Positions 8,185 to 18,067 of a DNA stretch of 62,652 bases are shown here, piece after piece. How positions within the stretch are numbered: the first letter of the stretch is position 1; every line of letters begins with the position of its first letter. Origin of the DNA: Planctomycetota bacterium (lineage in GTDB: Bacteria > Planctomycetota > Phycisphaerae > UBA1845); NCBI GenBank assembly GCA_024276605.1, contig JAJRWX010000040.1, positions 1 through 62,652 of the forward strand. The letters run 5' to 3'. The notes beneath the pieces were generated by a model. The model saw only the letters and a program-made list of their open reading frames with translations, ran no database searches and was not told the DNA's origin. Made by a program: the position numbers and the translations under genes.

Positions 8185-9822
8185 GTGGATTCATTGGATC
8201 AACATTCAGATATAGACGTGCTTGTTGTAGGTGAAGACAGGGATCAACGAGCCTTGTATGTGTACCTATTGAACCGTGCAGGTTTGGATGTGACCAGTGC
8301 AGATAGTCTTGCTACAGGGATCGAATCGCTGCGCCGAGATTCCCCCAAAGTCGTATTATGCGCCCATGAATTTCGAGAAGCAGACGGTGCAGATTTATTT
8401 TCACACATCCGCAGCGACTCTTCTTATGCGTCGACTTACGTCATCGTGATGAGTTCGGATGCTGACAAAGGTCTGTCGGCGAGGTTGCTCAACGCCGGCG
8501 CGGATGATTTTTTTGATCAGTTAGGTTGTCACCATGAACTCATTGCTCGTGTGCGTGTCGGCATTCGTATGTGGGGGATGCACAATCGGCTTTCTCATGC
8601 AGCTATTACTGATGGTTTGACTGGTCTTTTCAATCACGATCACTTCAATCGTTTACTCGATAGTGAAATGTTGAGAGCGCGACGTTTTGGGTACTCCGTG
8701 GCCATGATTATGATGGACCTCGATCACTTTAAGGCGGTCAACGATACGTTCGGTCATTTGGCTGGTAACCGGACATTGGTTGAAGTATCACACGCATTGC
8801 GGCGTTGCGTGCGAGAGATTGATATCGTTTCACGGTTCGGGGGAGAGGAGTTTGCTGTCATACTCCCCGAGGCGACATGTGCGGATGCGCGCGTGGTGGC
8901 TGAACGCATCCGAGAATCGTTGGGAGAAAATCTGGAAGTCGATGAGCTATGTTCGCATGCGGTCACTGCATCTTTTGGGATCGCAGACGCCGATGACGCA
9001 CGCGTGTCTTCCACTGCGGACCTCGTCGATTTAGCCGACCGCATGTTATACGTGGCTAAACGTGGTGGTCGAAATCGTTCGGTGTGCGCCTCTGAAATTG
9101 AGGAGACACAGGAACTCGTCTATGCGACTGAGACAAACGAGGTTGATTGGCTACGACGGCGCGTACAATCTCTTAGTGTTCGATCGCAAGATGTATATTC
9201 TCAATGTGTTTCAGCGCTGTTGCAGGCCTTGGAAGAGAAAGATCCAGGTACGGCGGCACACGTTCGCAATGTGGCCTTCTATGCTAAGCAGATTGCACAA
9301 CACATGGGCTGTAGTCAGGCGCTCATACACAGTGTGTACAACGCAGCCTTGCTTCATGATATTGGGAAAATTGGTATTTCGGATCATATCCTGTTCAAGC
9401 CAACGTCTCTGACATCGTTGGAACGTCTGGTGTTGGATCAGGGGCCGATCATTGGTACGCGCATCGTGGATCATTTGCGGATTCTTGGTGCGGAGGTGCA
9501 AATTATTCGACATCAACGCGAGTACTATGATGGTTCGGGTAATCCTGCAGGACTCGCCGGTGATGAGATCCCCATTGGTTCACGAATCCTATTTGTAGCT
9601 GACGCCTTTGACTCAATGACGACCGATCGGCTGTATCGAGAACGGTGTTCGATCGAGGAAGCCATGGTGGAGTTGCATAGGTCAGCCAAATCACAGTTTG
9701 ATCCTCGAGCCGTCACAGCATTACGGCAGCTTTTGGAACGTCACCGTCATGATTTTGAAGAGCGTATCGATAAGACAATTAGCGCCATGACAGCCTCGCA
9801 AGGGCACAAGGCGAGCGCTTGA
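8185..9822 (+). CDS. Pseudo-receiver + GGDEF diguanylate cyclase + HD-GYP-like protein
   Basis: 545 residues, GTG start. Residues ~10-125 have a receiver fold, but the phospho-acceptor Asp is replaced (VVLCAHEF) and the conserved Lys is also missing, so phosphorylation is unlikely. Residues ~140-305 form a GGDEF domain with an intact GGEEF active site and an RxxD inhibitory site (REID) five residues before it, indicating product-inhibited c-di-GMP synthesis. Residues ~340-545 form an HD-GYP domain that keeps HDIGK but has QRE in place of HHE, GNP in place of GYP, and lacks another metal-ligand His. The phosphodiesterase half is therefore probably inactive or altered. Net role: cytoplasmic c-di-GMP production (inference). 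Confidence 0.9.
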   Translation: MDSLDQHSDIDVLVVGEDRDQRALYVYLLNRAGLDVTSADSLATGIESLRRDSPKVVLCAHEFREADGADLFSHIRSDSSYASTYVIVMSSDADKGLSARLLNAGADDFFDQLGCHHELIARVRVGIRMWGMHNRLSHAAITDGLTGLFNHDHFNRLLDSEMLRARRFGYSVAMIMMDLDHFKAVNDTFGHLAGNRTLVEVSHALRRCVREIDIVSRFGGEEFAVILPEATCADARVVAERIRESLGENLEVDELCSHAVTASFGIADADDARVSSTADLVDLADRMLYVAKRGGRNRSVCASEIEETQELVYATETNEVDWLRRRVQSLSVRSQDVYSQCVSALLQALEEKDPGTAAHVRNVAFYAKQIAQHMGCSQALIHSVYNAALLHDIGKIGISDHILFKPTSLTSLERLVLDQGPIIGTRIVDHLRILGAEVQIIRHQREYYDGSGNPAGLAGDEIPIGSRILFVADAFDSMTTDRLYRERCSIEEAMVELHRSAKSQFDPRAVTALRQLLERHRHDFEERIDKTISAMTASQGHKASA

Positions 9823-9838
9823 TGTTTTTACACACGGG

Positions 9839-12800
9839 TCAGGTTTGATGGCTACGTGATCGTCCAGGCATCATGACCTTGGCAAGTACCAATAGCGCCA
9901 ACGTGAGAATCAATAATCCCCATTGGGAGACGGTCGGTATCGCATTGCGGCAATCACCAAAGATCGCATCATCGCTTCCGGGACACTGATCGACGCAATC
10001 CAGGATGCCATCTCTATCCGTATCACCGTCATCGGAAACGCCGCAACCACATAAGCCAGGCGTGATCTTGTTCGCGTCCGCCGGGCATCCGTCACAAGCA
10101 TCAGCTACACCATCGTTGTCGCTGTCAAGTTGATCAGGATTGGCTATATCGGGGCAACTGTCACACACATCACCAACGCCATCATCGTCACGATCCGCTT
10201 GGTTGGCATTACTAAACAAGGTGCAATTGTCGCATACGTCGCCGACTCCGTCGTTGTCAAAATCAGCTTGCGATGTATTTTCAGTTAACGGGCAGTTATC
10301 ACAAAGATCGCCTACGCTATCAGTATCAGCATCTTCCTGCATGTTGTTGAATAAGATAGGACAGTTGTCGCAGACATCCCCGAAGCTGTCACCGTCGGTA
10401 TCTGTTTGATCCTCGTTGGCAAGATCGCTGCAGTTGTCACAAAAGTTAGGAATGCCATCAACATCATTGTCGTCCCAAGGACCACCCGGCAAAATAATGG
10501 GCAAGGCCTCCTTGATAAGTACGGCATAGTCCTCCGTTTCACCCCAGCCATAAATACCGCAAGCTTGTGTGGAAGAATTACTGCCGCCTTCGGTTACCAC
10601 CACACGTAATCGAGTAACACCCAGGGTAGCATCATCAGGCACGGTGATCATGCGGGCATAAGTTTCCGGGCATGTTGACGACATTCGATCTGATGAGAGT
10701 ACCAGTTCGCCGGCATCATCAAAGTCCGCGTCCTGATTCCAGTCAATAAAAGCTTTGATCCACTTGTCTTGACAAGTACCGCATGTTGATGCGGTTACCC
10801 GAAGTTCGTGTGTTGATCCAAGAGGAAGTGTCGCAGTCAAATCAGTGAAATCCCCATAGCTTGCGCAGGTGTCTACCGTATTGTTGATAAGATCATTGAA
10901 TGCGACCTCCTCACAAATCGTGTCTGCCGGTGATTGGGCACGTGATTCGCAGTACATGGGTGCTTCCGTGCAATCGATAGCGCTACCGCAAGCTATGCTA
11001 TCATCTGACAGCGACAGTGTGAAATCACCATTGACACCAAAGCGGCTGCCTACACCAATCCAGTAAGTTGTTCCTGCGGTTGAGCACCAGTTAAGCGTTG
11101 AGCGTAACCCCGCGCCGCTTCCACACCCATCTTCGCTGGAGGTGACGCAAATGGGATTGTCGCAATCGCGGCAAAAGACAACCAAAGACGTGTCGTCGTT
11201 ACTTCCTTCGATATCGCATACCGTTGCTTTGATCGTGTTGCCCGTTCCCACAACAGTGTACCAGATGCTAAGTGGCAGTTGGCCCACACCGTCGATACAG
11301 TCCGGTCCATCGTCGGTGGCTAATACATTCGTACCGGGCGTATCCGATGGGATCATTAGCGGGCCAATAGCTGTGAAACAGTCGTCGTTCGTTGGTGTGG
11401 AAGGACAAGTGCCCGGTTGACAGGATAGGTTATCGCCTTGGTATAGGCCCGAGGATGATTGGCAGGACGCTTGATCGAGTATCGAACACGTGCCATTGTC
11501 AAAACAGCAAGCGCCGGTGGCGTCGGTGCAATCCAATGTGAATTGCGTCAGGCCACCGCCTTCAAAGTCGCCCGTATCGCCGACCTGAATGAAGTACGTC
11601 GTACCTGCTATAGCCGACCACGCGACGACTTCAGATTTGCCAATACTTCCACTATCGCGACAGGCAATTTCCTGACCACCGATACAAGCATCGCGCACTA
11701 CAACCAGGGGATCGTAATCACCGTCAAGTGGTATGACCGTAGCTACCGCCGTGCAAGTTTGTGGTGCCTGCCATGTGAACCATATGTCGTTTTGCATTAG
11801 TCCGGACGCAGTAGGAAAAAACTTATCGCAACTGCCACCCAGGCCGTCGGCTAGTGCATCGTTATTGTTGATCGTGATGTCCACAGGGAGAGCTGATATC
11901 ATGGATGCGTCAGTACACGTATCCGGTAGCGGTCCTGGACAGGTGAATTGGTTACAGGTGTCATCGCGGAACCATATACCGCCGTCCGCTTGGCAGTTGG
12001 ACTCACTCATATCGCCTGTACAAGCGCTACCCACGCAACAAGCCCCGGTACATGGTTTAGCGTTATTGCATACCGTTGCATCGTCTGTAACGGTCAATTC
12101 AAAATTGCCGACTTCAGCTAAGCCATCGCCACCCACGAAACCACCCACATGGATGAAGTAGGTCTGTCCGGCAATCGAGCAAAAAGAGACGGCTGATTTA
12201 CTGTCTATACCGTTGAGGTTACATGCCCCGTTGGGCGCTATGGCGTCATCATTACCAGCCACACACCCTGCCGGGCCGCAATCACAGAGTATTTGCATTT
12301 TGGTATCAAAGTCCGTACCCGGATGGCATGTTGATACGGATAGTGTACGGCCCGTGCCGACGACCGAATACCACACCCCTGCGCCGGGTGACGTTGTTTC
12401 ACAGATCGGAGCGTGGTCGTCCGACGCGGCGAAATTGTTGCCAAAGACCCGATCTCCAGTATTGATTGGTTCTGCTACGTCACAAGTTTCATTGATCGGT
12501 GGCGACGGACAAGATACAGCCGTGCATGTTGATGCCGCCCCTTGCCATAGTCCGTTGGATGCAGTGCAGGTTAATTCGTTGACATCTGACAAGCATTGAC
12601 CCTCGCGTGTGCAACACGCTCCTATGGCGCATGGCTGCGACGAGGTTGTGAGAATGTAATCACTACCGCAGGGAACCCCCGAAAAATCCGTCGGTGCGAT
12701 GGCTATATCATATTGGCCGGCGGGTAAGCAGCCGGACTGTTCAATCAGTCCACATGCTCCTGCGCTGGCAGGATCGAAAACACTAGTCAAATCTAGGCAG

Positions 12801-13993
12801 CCGGATGCTGCATTGACGACGAACATTTCGATGGGGAACTCAGCTTCTAATCGTACGGAGAGCTGGGTGTCTTCAGCTAGCGTGATGGTGAACCAGTCGG
12901 TATCGCGTTGGGCCAGGAAAACATCGGTACAAATACCATCCACGCAGCGACCTTCTTCACAATCGGCATCCTCCAAACAGTCAATCGAAGCAAGAAAAGT
13001 GCCGGTCGTTCCGCATATCGTGCTGTTCGCGTCTATGGGTAATGTGGGTACGGCGGGTGTATCGTTGCATCCCGAATTGATCGTGTCTATATAATCAGCG
13101 CTACAAATAGGCTCCGATTCAGTCATGGCTCCGTTGGGACAGGCGAGCACGCACGCGCAGGTATCTGCCGAGCAGGAAGTGAAATCGCCGACATAAATCC
13201 CGCCTGACGATGCGCAGCCACCAGGCGTGTTAACGGTACACACGCCACCTTGCATACTGCAACATGCGCCAACGATTTCTCCGCAGGGTGGGTCTAGCGT
13301 GTTACACGTTGTGTTGGCTGAGAACCTTGTGAAGCATGTTGTTGCGAGCACGCAGTCTTCACACGTGAGCGCTTGGTCATCGCAACATGCGCCAAATACA
13401 TCGACGTTCGGCTCGGGTAATCGTAGTACAATTAAACCACCGTCGTTTCGATTACCTGATCCAGTTGATTTGCCAAGGCCGGGGCCAATTGGTATGCCTA
13501 TCTGCGACGTACGAACAACAGTGCCATTAGGAAGTGATCGCAACCGTCCGGTATCAGCGATGGCGTGGAAAGTAGACTCACTGACAAATTCAGCGGACGT
13601 GCGATCACCGTCCAGCCGAACGATCATCGAAGTATGTGTGGCATGTGGTAGCGTTATGGGAATGTGAATGAGCGGGGCACCAAATGATTGCATTAGCAAG
13701 CTAGTTTGGCCAGATCCAATCGGCTTGAAAAGGGATACACCATCAGCCACCGCGGATGGTTCGATCGTAGAACCGTCTCGCGCGAGCAGACCCATTCTAA
13801 CGTTGAGTATGACTTTCTGATTGGTGTCAATGGCTATGACCTGTAACGATGTGCGGTTTACATCTTGAGCTTGGACGATGCCCATGCTCATACAAACGGC
13901 CCATGCACAACAAACACCAGATAAGAGGCATCGGGAAGAAGGCACGAGGTGAATTCGTGCTTCAGAGTCATTTGATTGCGCACAGTATGGCAC
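9839..13993 (-). CDS. Large secreted Cys-rich protein with TSP3 repeats and IPTL-CTERM
   Basis: 1384 residues, GTG start, with an N-terminal signal peptide ending near GIVQAQ. The body alternates Cys-rich blocks of the GACC...C...C type with beta-rich pre-peptidase-like domains (ISVS/TYFIHVGG style). A GEVED-like domain follows around residues 1000-1150 (FIDWNQDADF, WGETEDYAV). About six calcium-binding thrombospondin type-3 repeats come next (DxDxDGxxDxCDNC). The C-terminus has NAIPTVSQWGL, a hydrophobic helix and a basic tail, the layout of the IPTL-CTERM protein-sorting signal. It is probably exported and processed or anchored at the cell surface; the ligand is unknown. It is convergent with the GGDEF gene. 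Confidence 0.88.
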   Translation of the reverse strand: MPYCAQSNDSEARIHLVPSSRCLLSGVCCAWAVCMSMGIVQAQDVNRTSLQVIAIDTNQKVILNVRMGLLARDGSTIEPSAVADGVSLFKPIGSGQTSLLMQSFGAPLIHIPITLPHATHTSMIVRLDGDRTSAEFVSESTFHAIADTGRLRSLPNGTVVRTSQIGIPIGPGLGKSTGSGNRNDGGLIVLRLPEPNVDVFGACCDDQALTCEDCVLATTCFTRFSANTTCNTLDPPCGEIVGACCSMQGGVCTVNTPGGCASSGGIYVGDFTSCSADTCACVLACPNGAMTESEPICSADYIDTINSGCNDTPAVPTLPIDANSTICGTTGTFLASIDCLEDADCEEGRCVDGICTDVFLAQRDTDWFTITLAEDTQLSVRLEAEFPIEMFVVNAASGCLDLTSVFDPASAGACGLIEQSGCLPAGQYDIAIAPTDFSGVPCGSDYILTTSSQPCAIGACCTREGQCLSDVNELTCTASNGLWQGAASTCTAVSCPSPPINETCDVAEPINTGDRVFGNNFAASDDHAPICETTSPGAGVWYSVVGTGRTLSVSTCHPGTDFDTKMQILCDCGPAGCVAGNDDAIAPNGACNLNGIDSKSAVSFCSIAGQTYFIHVGGFVGGDGLAEVGNFELTVTDDATVCNNAKPCTGACCVGSACTGDMSESNCQADGGIWFRDDTCNQFTCPGPLPDTCTDASMISALPVDITINNNDALADGLGGSCDKFFPTASGLMQNDIWFTWQAPQTCTAVATVIPLDGDYDPLVVVRDACIGGQEIACRDSGSIGKSEVVAWSAIAGTTYFIQVGDTGDFEGGGLTQFTLDCTDATGACCFDNGTCSILDQASCQSSSGLYQGDNLSCQPGTCPSTPTNDDCFTAIGPLMIPSDTPGTNVLATDDGPDCIDGVGQLPLSIWYTVVGTGNTIKATVCDIEGSNDDTSLVVFCRDCDNPICVTSSEDGCGSGAGLRSTLNWCSTAGTTYWIGVGSRFGVNGDFTLSLSDDSIACGSAIDCTEAPMYCESRAQSPADTICEEVAFNDLINNTVDTCASYGDFTDLTATLPLGSTHELRVTASTCGTCQDKWIKAFIDWNQDADFDDAGELVLSSDRMSSTCPETYARMITVPDDATLGVTRLRVVVTEGGSNSSTQACGIYGWGETEDYAVLIKEALPIILPGGPWDDNDVDGIPNFCDNCSDLANEDQTDTDGDSFGDVCDNCPILFNNMQEDADTDSVGDLCDNCPLTENTSQADFDNDGVGDVCDNCTLFSNANQADRDDDGVGDVCDSCPDIANPDQLDSDNDGVADACDGCPADANKITPGLCGCGVSDDGDTDRDGILDCVDQCPGSDDAIFGDCRNAIPTVSQWGLLILTLALLVLAKVMMPGRSRSHQT

Positions 13994-14216
13994 TGGTATT
14001 TATCCCTGGACTGCCCATCGTAACCGGAGGTGGGCCCGACTGATTTGTCGGTCGATTTGACCGAACCTCTGAGTTCCCCCAGGCAGCTACTATTATAGGA
14101 TGTCGTTTGGCGAAAGAAAACATGCAATTTGCATGACAGAATCGGCTACTGTCAGCCTTTCAGGCTGCAATGGAGCACGACATTAAAGCCGTTGATACTG
14201 TTGCGCACCCTATGCT

Positions 14217-16106
14217 CTAAGTTCGTTTGAATTGTCGGTTAAGCTCGGCTTTGGATAGTCGCAGGGTTGTGGGTCTGCCGTGCGGGCAACTGCTGGATTT
14301 TTCCACTAAATGCCGGTGTTCGAGTAGGGCGTCTATCTCCTGGTTGGTCAGCGCATCTCCCGCTTTCACCGCGGCTTTACAGGCCATCATGTCCAATAGG
14401 CCGTGTATGACCACCTCGGTCGTCGCACCAACCTCAACGCCGGAAAGTAGGTCCAACAGATCAGCCATGAATTGAGGTGGGTTGACATTTTTTAAGATGG
14501 CAGGGAAGGCGTGGATAGCGATCGAGTCATCGCCAAAACGGGTAGCTTCAATGCCCAACGTTGCTAGGAGCTGGGCATGTTCTTCGATCAAGGCCTGTTG
14601 GGCGTCAGTGGCTTTGATAGTCTCCGGGAGCAATAACCGTTGGGATTCGAGTGACCCGGCTGCCACGCGCTCACGCAACTGCTCATACATGATGCGCTCA
14701 TGGAGTGCGTGTTGGTCAATAATGATGATGCCTTCGTCGGTTTCAGAAACCAGATACATATTGTGCAGTTGAATCGCCCGTTGCGGCTGCTGGGGTAGCA
14801 GAGGGCCGGGTGTCGCTTCTTGCGCAGGTGTTTCATTTGACTGATCGGCTAATTGTGCACCGATATTCGGTTGATACAGCGCTTCCCACTGAGCCGTGGG
14901 GCTAAGGACGTGATGATTACCTGTTTGTCCTGACGAGCCGAAACGATCGGAACCTGAAAAACCGTGACTCGGGCCGCTTGATTGGTTGCTGCCGGGAACG
15001 ATCGGTGTAGTTTGTTTGAGCAGGTCAGCCATCTGCTGACGCACTTGTTGTTGCTGTGCCGGGTCGATAATAGGTACCTGGGGTTGCGTGCGTAGCATGG
15101 GGGTAAGGTCCGCCTGTTGAAAGGTTTCTCGCAACGCGCTCAACACTTGTGAGTGGATAAGTCTGGAATCGGCCCAGCGGATTTCTATTTTGGTGGGGTG
15201 TACGTTGACATCAATCGACTGCGGTTCTACCTGGAGAAAAATAAAGACGACGCCGTGTCGTTTTGGTTCCATAAGTCCTCGGTAGGCCTCACGCACGGCA
15301 TGCTGCACAAATCGATCGCGAATAAACCGGCCATTGACGAAGGTGTATTGCCATTGCGGTGTTGCCCGGGAGTGAGTCGGCGGCGCAGCATATGCGTCGA
15401 GATGGATGCCGCGCTCGTTTCTTTCGGTGTGCAATAAGGCGGTAGCTAGCTCCGGTCCGTAAAATCTGGAGAGACGTTGCAGGCGATTTTCGCATGCGGG
15501 TAATTGGTGTGTGGTACGACCATTGTTGATGAGTTCGAATGCTACGTTGGGATAAGCTAGGGCGGTACGGGTAAACTGTTCGTTGATGTGTCCTGTTTCC
15601 GTGGATGGTGTACGCAGAAACGCTCGTCTGGCGGGGACGTTAAAAAACAAATCGCGCACTTCAACCGACGTTCCCGGTGGAGCACCCGTGGCATGAGAAG
15701 ATTGGACCTGCTCTGCTTCGACCATCATTTCGTGTGCTTCATCATCGCTAGTCGTACGCGAGACAATACGCATACGAGCCACCGCTGAGATGCTGGCTAA
15801 TGCTTCACCTCGGAAACCCATCGTCTCAATGGCAAATAAGTCATGGTCGTTGACAATTTTACTCGTGGCGTGGGGGGTAATCGCGAGGGTTAACTCATGA
15901 GACGAAATACCACAGCCATCATCGGTGACGCGGATGAGTTCTTTGCCGCCGCCTTTGATCTCCACCACGATTCGCGTTGCGCCTGAATCGATGGCGTTGT
16001 CCAGCAACTCCTTGATGACACTGGCCGGTCGCTCAATGATTTCGCCAGCAGCGATCTTACGAACGACCAACGGCGGTAGTACCTTAATTTTATTATCCAG
16101 CGACAT
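14217..16106 (-). CDS. mutL: DNA mismatch repair protein MutL
   Basis: 629 residues from ATG 16106 (a GTG lies 9 bases upstream). The N-terminal GHKL ATPase has IAAGEIIERPASVIKEL, DDGCGI and TMGFRGEALASI. The C-terminal dimer/endonuclease domain carries DQHALHERIMYE (the DQHAx2Ex4E metal-dependent nicking motif), ACKAAVKAGD and CPHGRPT. It is thus an endonuclease-type MutL, as expected where MutH is absent. The linker at residues ~350-430 is Gln/Ser/Pro-rich. mutS is not in the window. The neighbouring (+) gene is divergent. Confidence 0.96.
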   Translation of the reverse strand: MSLDNKIKVLPPLVVRKIAAGEIIERPASVIKELLDNAIDSGATRIVVEIKGGGKELIRVTDDGCGISSHELTLAITPHATSKIVNDHDLFAIETMGFRGEALASISAVARMRIVSRTTSDDEAHEMMVEAEQVQSSHATGAPPGTSVEVRDLFFNVPARRAFLRTPSTETGHINEQFTRTALAYPNVAFELINNGRTTHQLPACENRLQRLSRFYGPELATALLHTERNERGIHLDAYAAPPTHSRATPQWQYTFVNGRFIRDRFVQHAVREAYRGLMEPKRHGVVFIFLQVEPQSIDVNVHPTKIEIRWADSRLIHSQVLSALRETFQQADLTPMLRTQPQVPIIDPAQQQQVRQQMADLLKQTTPIVPGSNQSSGPSHGFSGSDRFGSSGQTGNHHVLSPTAQWEALYQPNIGAQLADQSNETPAQEATPGPLLPQQPQRAIQLHNMYLVSETDEGIIIIDQHALHERIMYEQLRERVAAGSLESQRLLLPETIKATDAQQALIEEHAQLLATLGIEATRFGDDSIAIHAFPAILKNVNPPQFMADLLDLLSGVEVGATTEVVIHGLLDMMACKAAVKAGDALTNQEIDALLEHRHLVEKSSSCPHGRPTTLRLSKAELNRQFKRT

Positions 16107-16296
16107 TCGACTCACTTATGGTATCGTTTGCGTCCCGTCCCATCCGATGCCACAGTATAGACTTGGTTGATTGTCTGGCAAAAAAGATCAACCTGTGAAT
16201 TGTTGTCATGGCTTCGGTTGCGTGCTGATAGACTCAAAGATACAGTCCACAACGGTTCGGTAGCTATATTGGGGTTGATGTAAAGGGAGTCATGTG

Positions 16297-16701
16297 ATGC
16301 TTAAGACGATGATGAAACGACGCACCGGTGTAAGTCTTTGCCTGGGAGTATGGCTACTTGGCGCAGGCGGGTGCGCTGATAAAGCCGATAGCGTCGATGT
16401 TGTTACGCTTGAAGGGAAAATCGATAAAATCGAACGGATTTCCCCGAAAACGGGAAAACTTACTGTTGTATATTTTAGTGATAAACATGGGCAGGAAATG
16501 GTTGGAATTGGTGATGTTACCGAGGAAACGGAGATTTTGATCGATGGGGCGGTCGCTACCTTGGCTGATATTCGAGTAGGGGAACGACTACGTGGCGAAG
16601 TACGTATTGATCAGGTTCATGGCGAAGAAAGAAAGACGGTCATGAAGATTCGTATCGAGCGGGCTAAGCCGATCGGGATGGGATCTGTGACTATACCGTG
16701 A
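16297..16701 (+). CDS. Small lipoprotein of unknown function
   Basis: About 134 residues. ATG 16297 is chosen because AAAGGGAG at 16282-16289 is well spaced; GTG 16294 is in frame just before it. The signal sequence ends in a lipobox-like GAGGC, followed by a compact beta-rich domain (VTLEGKIDKIERISPKTGKL) that looks like a small OB-type fold. Its stop overlaps the start of the next gene by GTGA, so the two are probably translated together. Confidence 0.7.
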   Translation: MLKTMMKRRTGVSLCLGVWLLGAGGCADKADSVDVVTLEGKIDKIERISPKTGKLTVVYFSDKHGQEMVGIGDVTEETEILIDGAVATLADIRVGERLRGEVRIDQVHGEERKTVMKIRIERAKPIGMGSVTIP

Positions 16702-17630
16702 ATACTATCAGATTGACACTTAAGTTATGGCGATCGTGGTGCGTCTTGTTGGCCCTAGGGCTGACAACCCAATCAGCCGCCGCACAGCAGACGTTGCGCG
16801 TTAGCGCTTCTGCGCAGATGACACCGATGTTGAATGATTTAGCTACAGCTTTTCAACTTCGCCATAGTGATGTGACTATAGAGGTGACTACGCAAAACTC
16901 AGCTGAAGCTATAGCTGCCTTGCGTGGAGGTCAGACACATATAGCTGCGATGAGTAGGCCGCCGACGCGAGAAGAATTGCGGCTATTCCACCAGGTGGAC
17001 AAGAAGCAGTTATGGGGTACGCCGATTGCTATGGGGGCGGTGGTGATGATTGTTCGCCCTGATAATCCATTACAATCGATGACGGTACAACAGGCGATGA
17101 ATGTTTCATTGCAACACACCTACGACTGGTCTAAGTTGGACGTCATACTGGATGGCAGCGTTGTCCATGAACATTCCCCCTCATGTCGCCATCCTTACCA
17201 AAAGGGTGCGCCGATCCACTTAATCATCCCACAAGATGGTCGGGACACGTTGGAATTTATCCGCAGGATGACCCGCATACCACATCACTTCCGACGTGAT
17301 TTGCCACGCCTAGCTGACGATGAACAAATTGCGCATGCGGTAAGTTTCGATGCCAATGCGATAGGGTTGGTGAGCTGGGCTTCATACGATGGTGTTCGAA
17401 TTGTCGCTATCCGTACTGATTCACAGCCTACTGGTGTGTTACCGACGTATGATTCGATACAGGAACGTGCCTATCCCTTGGCCCATTATTTCTACTTGTA
17501 TTCAAGCGGTCATCCATCCGACTATACGAAAGTGTTTATTACTTATGCTACCGGACAAGAAGGTCAGCAGGTGATTAAGCAGGTCGGTGGTGTACCGTTG
17601 CCGATGCAAACAACCGAGGGCAAGTCATAG
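16698..17630 (+). CDS. PstS-like periplasmic phosphate-binding protein
   Basis: 310 residues, GTG start overlapping the lipoprotein stop by 3 bases. A signal peptide ends near QSAAAQQ. The mature protein has the type-2 periplasmic binding fold seen in PstS (RVSASAQMTPMLNDLATAF, AALRGGQTHIAAMSRPPT, a late FITYATGQEGQQVI). It probably binds phosphate or a similar oxyanion outside the membrane. No pstCAB permease or ATPase genes are nearby, so it may serve a remote transporter or act in phosphate sensing. The partner lipoprotein is presumably functionally linked. Confidence 0.8.
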   Translation: MNTIRLTLKLWRSWCVLLALGLTTQSAAAQQTLRVSASAQMTPMLNDLATAFQLRHSDVTIEVTTQNSAEAIAALRGGQTHIAAMSRPPTREELRLFHQVDKKQLWGTPIAMGAVVMIVRPDNPLQSMTVQQAMNVSLQHTYDWSKLDVILDGSVVHEHSPSCRHPYQKGAPIHLIIPQDGRDTLEFIRRMTRIPHHFRRDLPRLADDEQIAHAVSFDANAIGLVSWASYDGVRIVAIRTDSQPTGVLPTYDSIQERAYPLAHYFYLYSSGHPSDYTKVFITYATGQEGQQVIKQVGGVPLPMQTTEGKS

Positions 17631-17656
17631 TACGGCCTTTATATAATTGATGGTGA

Positions 17657-17762
17657 TCAGAGCACCTGGCGCAAGCCTGGTGACGGGGGTGGATCGCGAC
17701 GACGCTTTTTAAGCGACATGTACCCGCAGGGCATGTCCGTAGGCTTGCGCCAACGGCTCTGA
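17657..17762 (+). repeat. R1 palindromic repeat, copy 2 (106 bp)
   Basis: It has the same TCAGAGC and GCTCTGA ends as copy 1. The cores are GGCGCAAGCC and GGCTTGCGCC, perfect complements of one another. The middle holds an extra small inverted repeat (ACATG/CATGT). It sits between the convergent ends of the PstS-like gene and the IF2-N gene. Confidence 0.85.
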
Positions 17763-17810
17763 TGATATGGGTAGTCATACGCATCGAAGGCGGTATGCGT
17801 TTCACATTCT

Positions 17811-18011
17811 TTAAGTGATGCCATTCGTTGTATCGCTTGTGGTATCTTGGTTTTCAAACCAGGATCGAACGATGCGCTCGGATGTGATGGGGAGCTTGGT
17901 GATGCTGTTTTGCGCGGGGATGGAGGCTTCGCGACATCGGGTGATTAGCTCTTTCGAGGTGACGCCCAGTTCATGAGCAAGCTCTTTGATGCTGATACCT
18001 TTCTTGGCCAT
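17811..18011 (-). CDS. Orphan IF2 N-terminal domain protein
   Basis: 66 residues, starting MAKKGISIKELAHELGVTSK. Nearly the whole protein matches the small helical N-terminal domain of translation initiation factor IF-2 (IF2_N), including the KELITRCREASIPAQNS turn. No GTPase part follows. It may contact ribosomes or nucleic acid, or be a remnant of a duplicated infB; the function is unknown. It lies 56 bases upstream of the TPR/peptidase gene on the other side. Confidence 0.7.
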   Translation of the reverse strand: MAKKGISIKELAHELGVTSKELITRCREASIPAQNSITKLPITSERIVRSWFENQDTTSDTTNGIT

Positions 18012-18067
18012 GGTGCCTGTATTCTACAGTGTATGCGTGAAGAAGCGAGTGATCGTGAGAGTTATGA

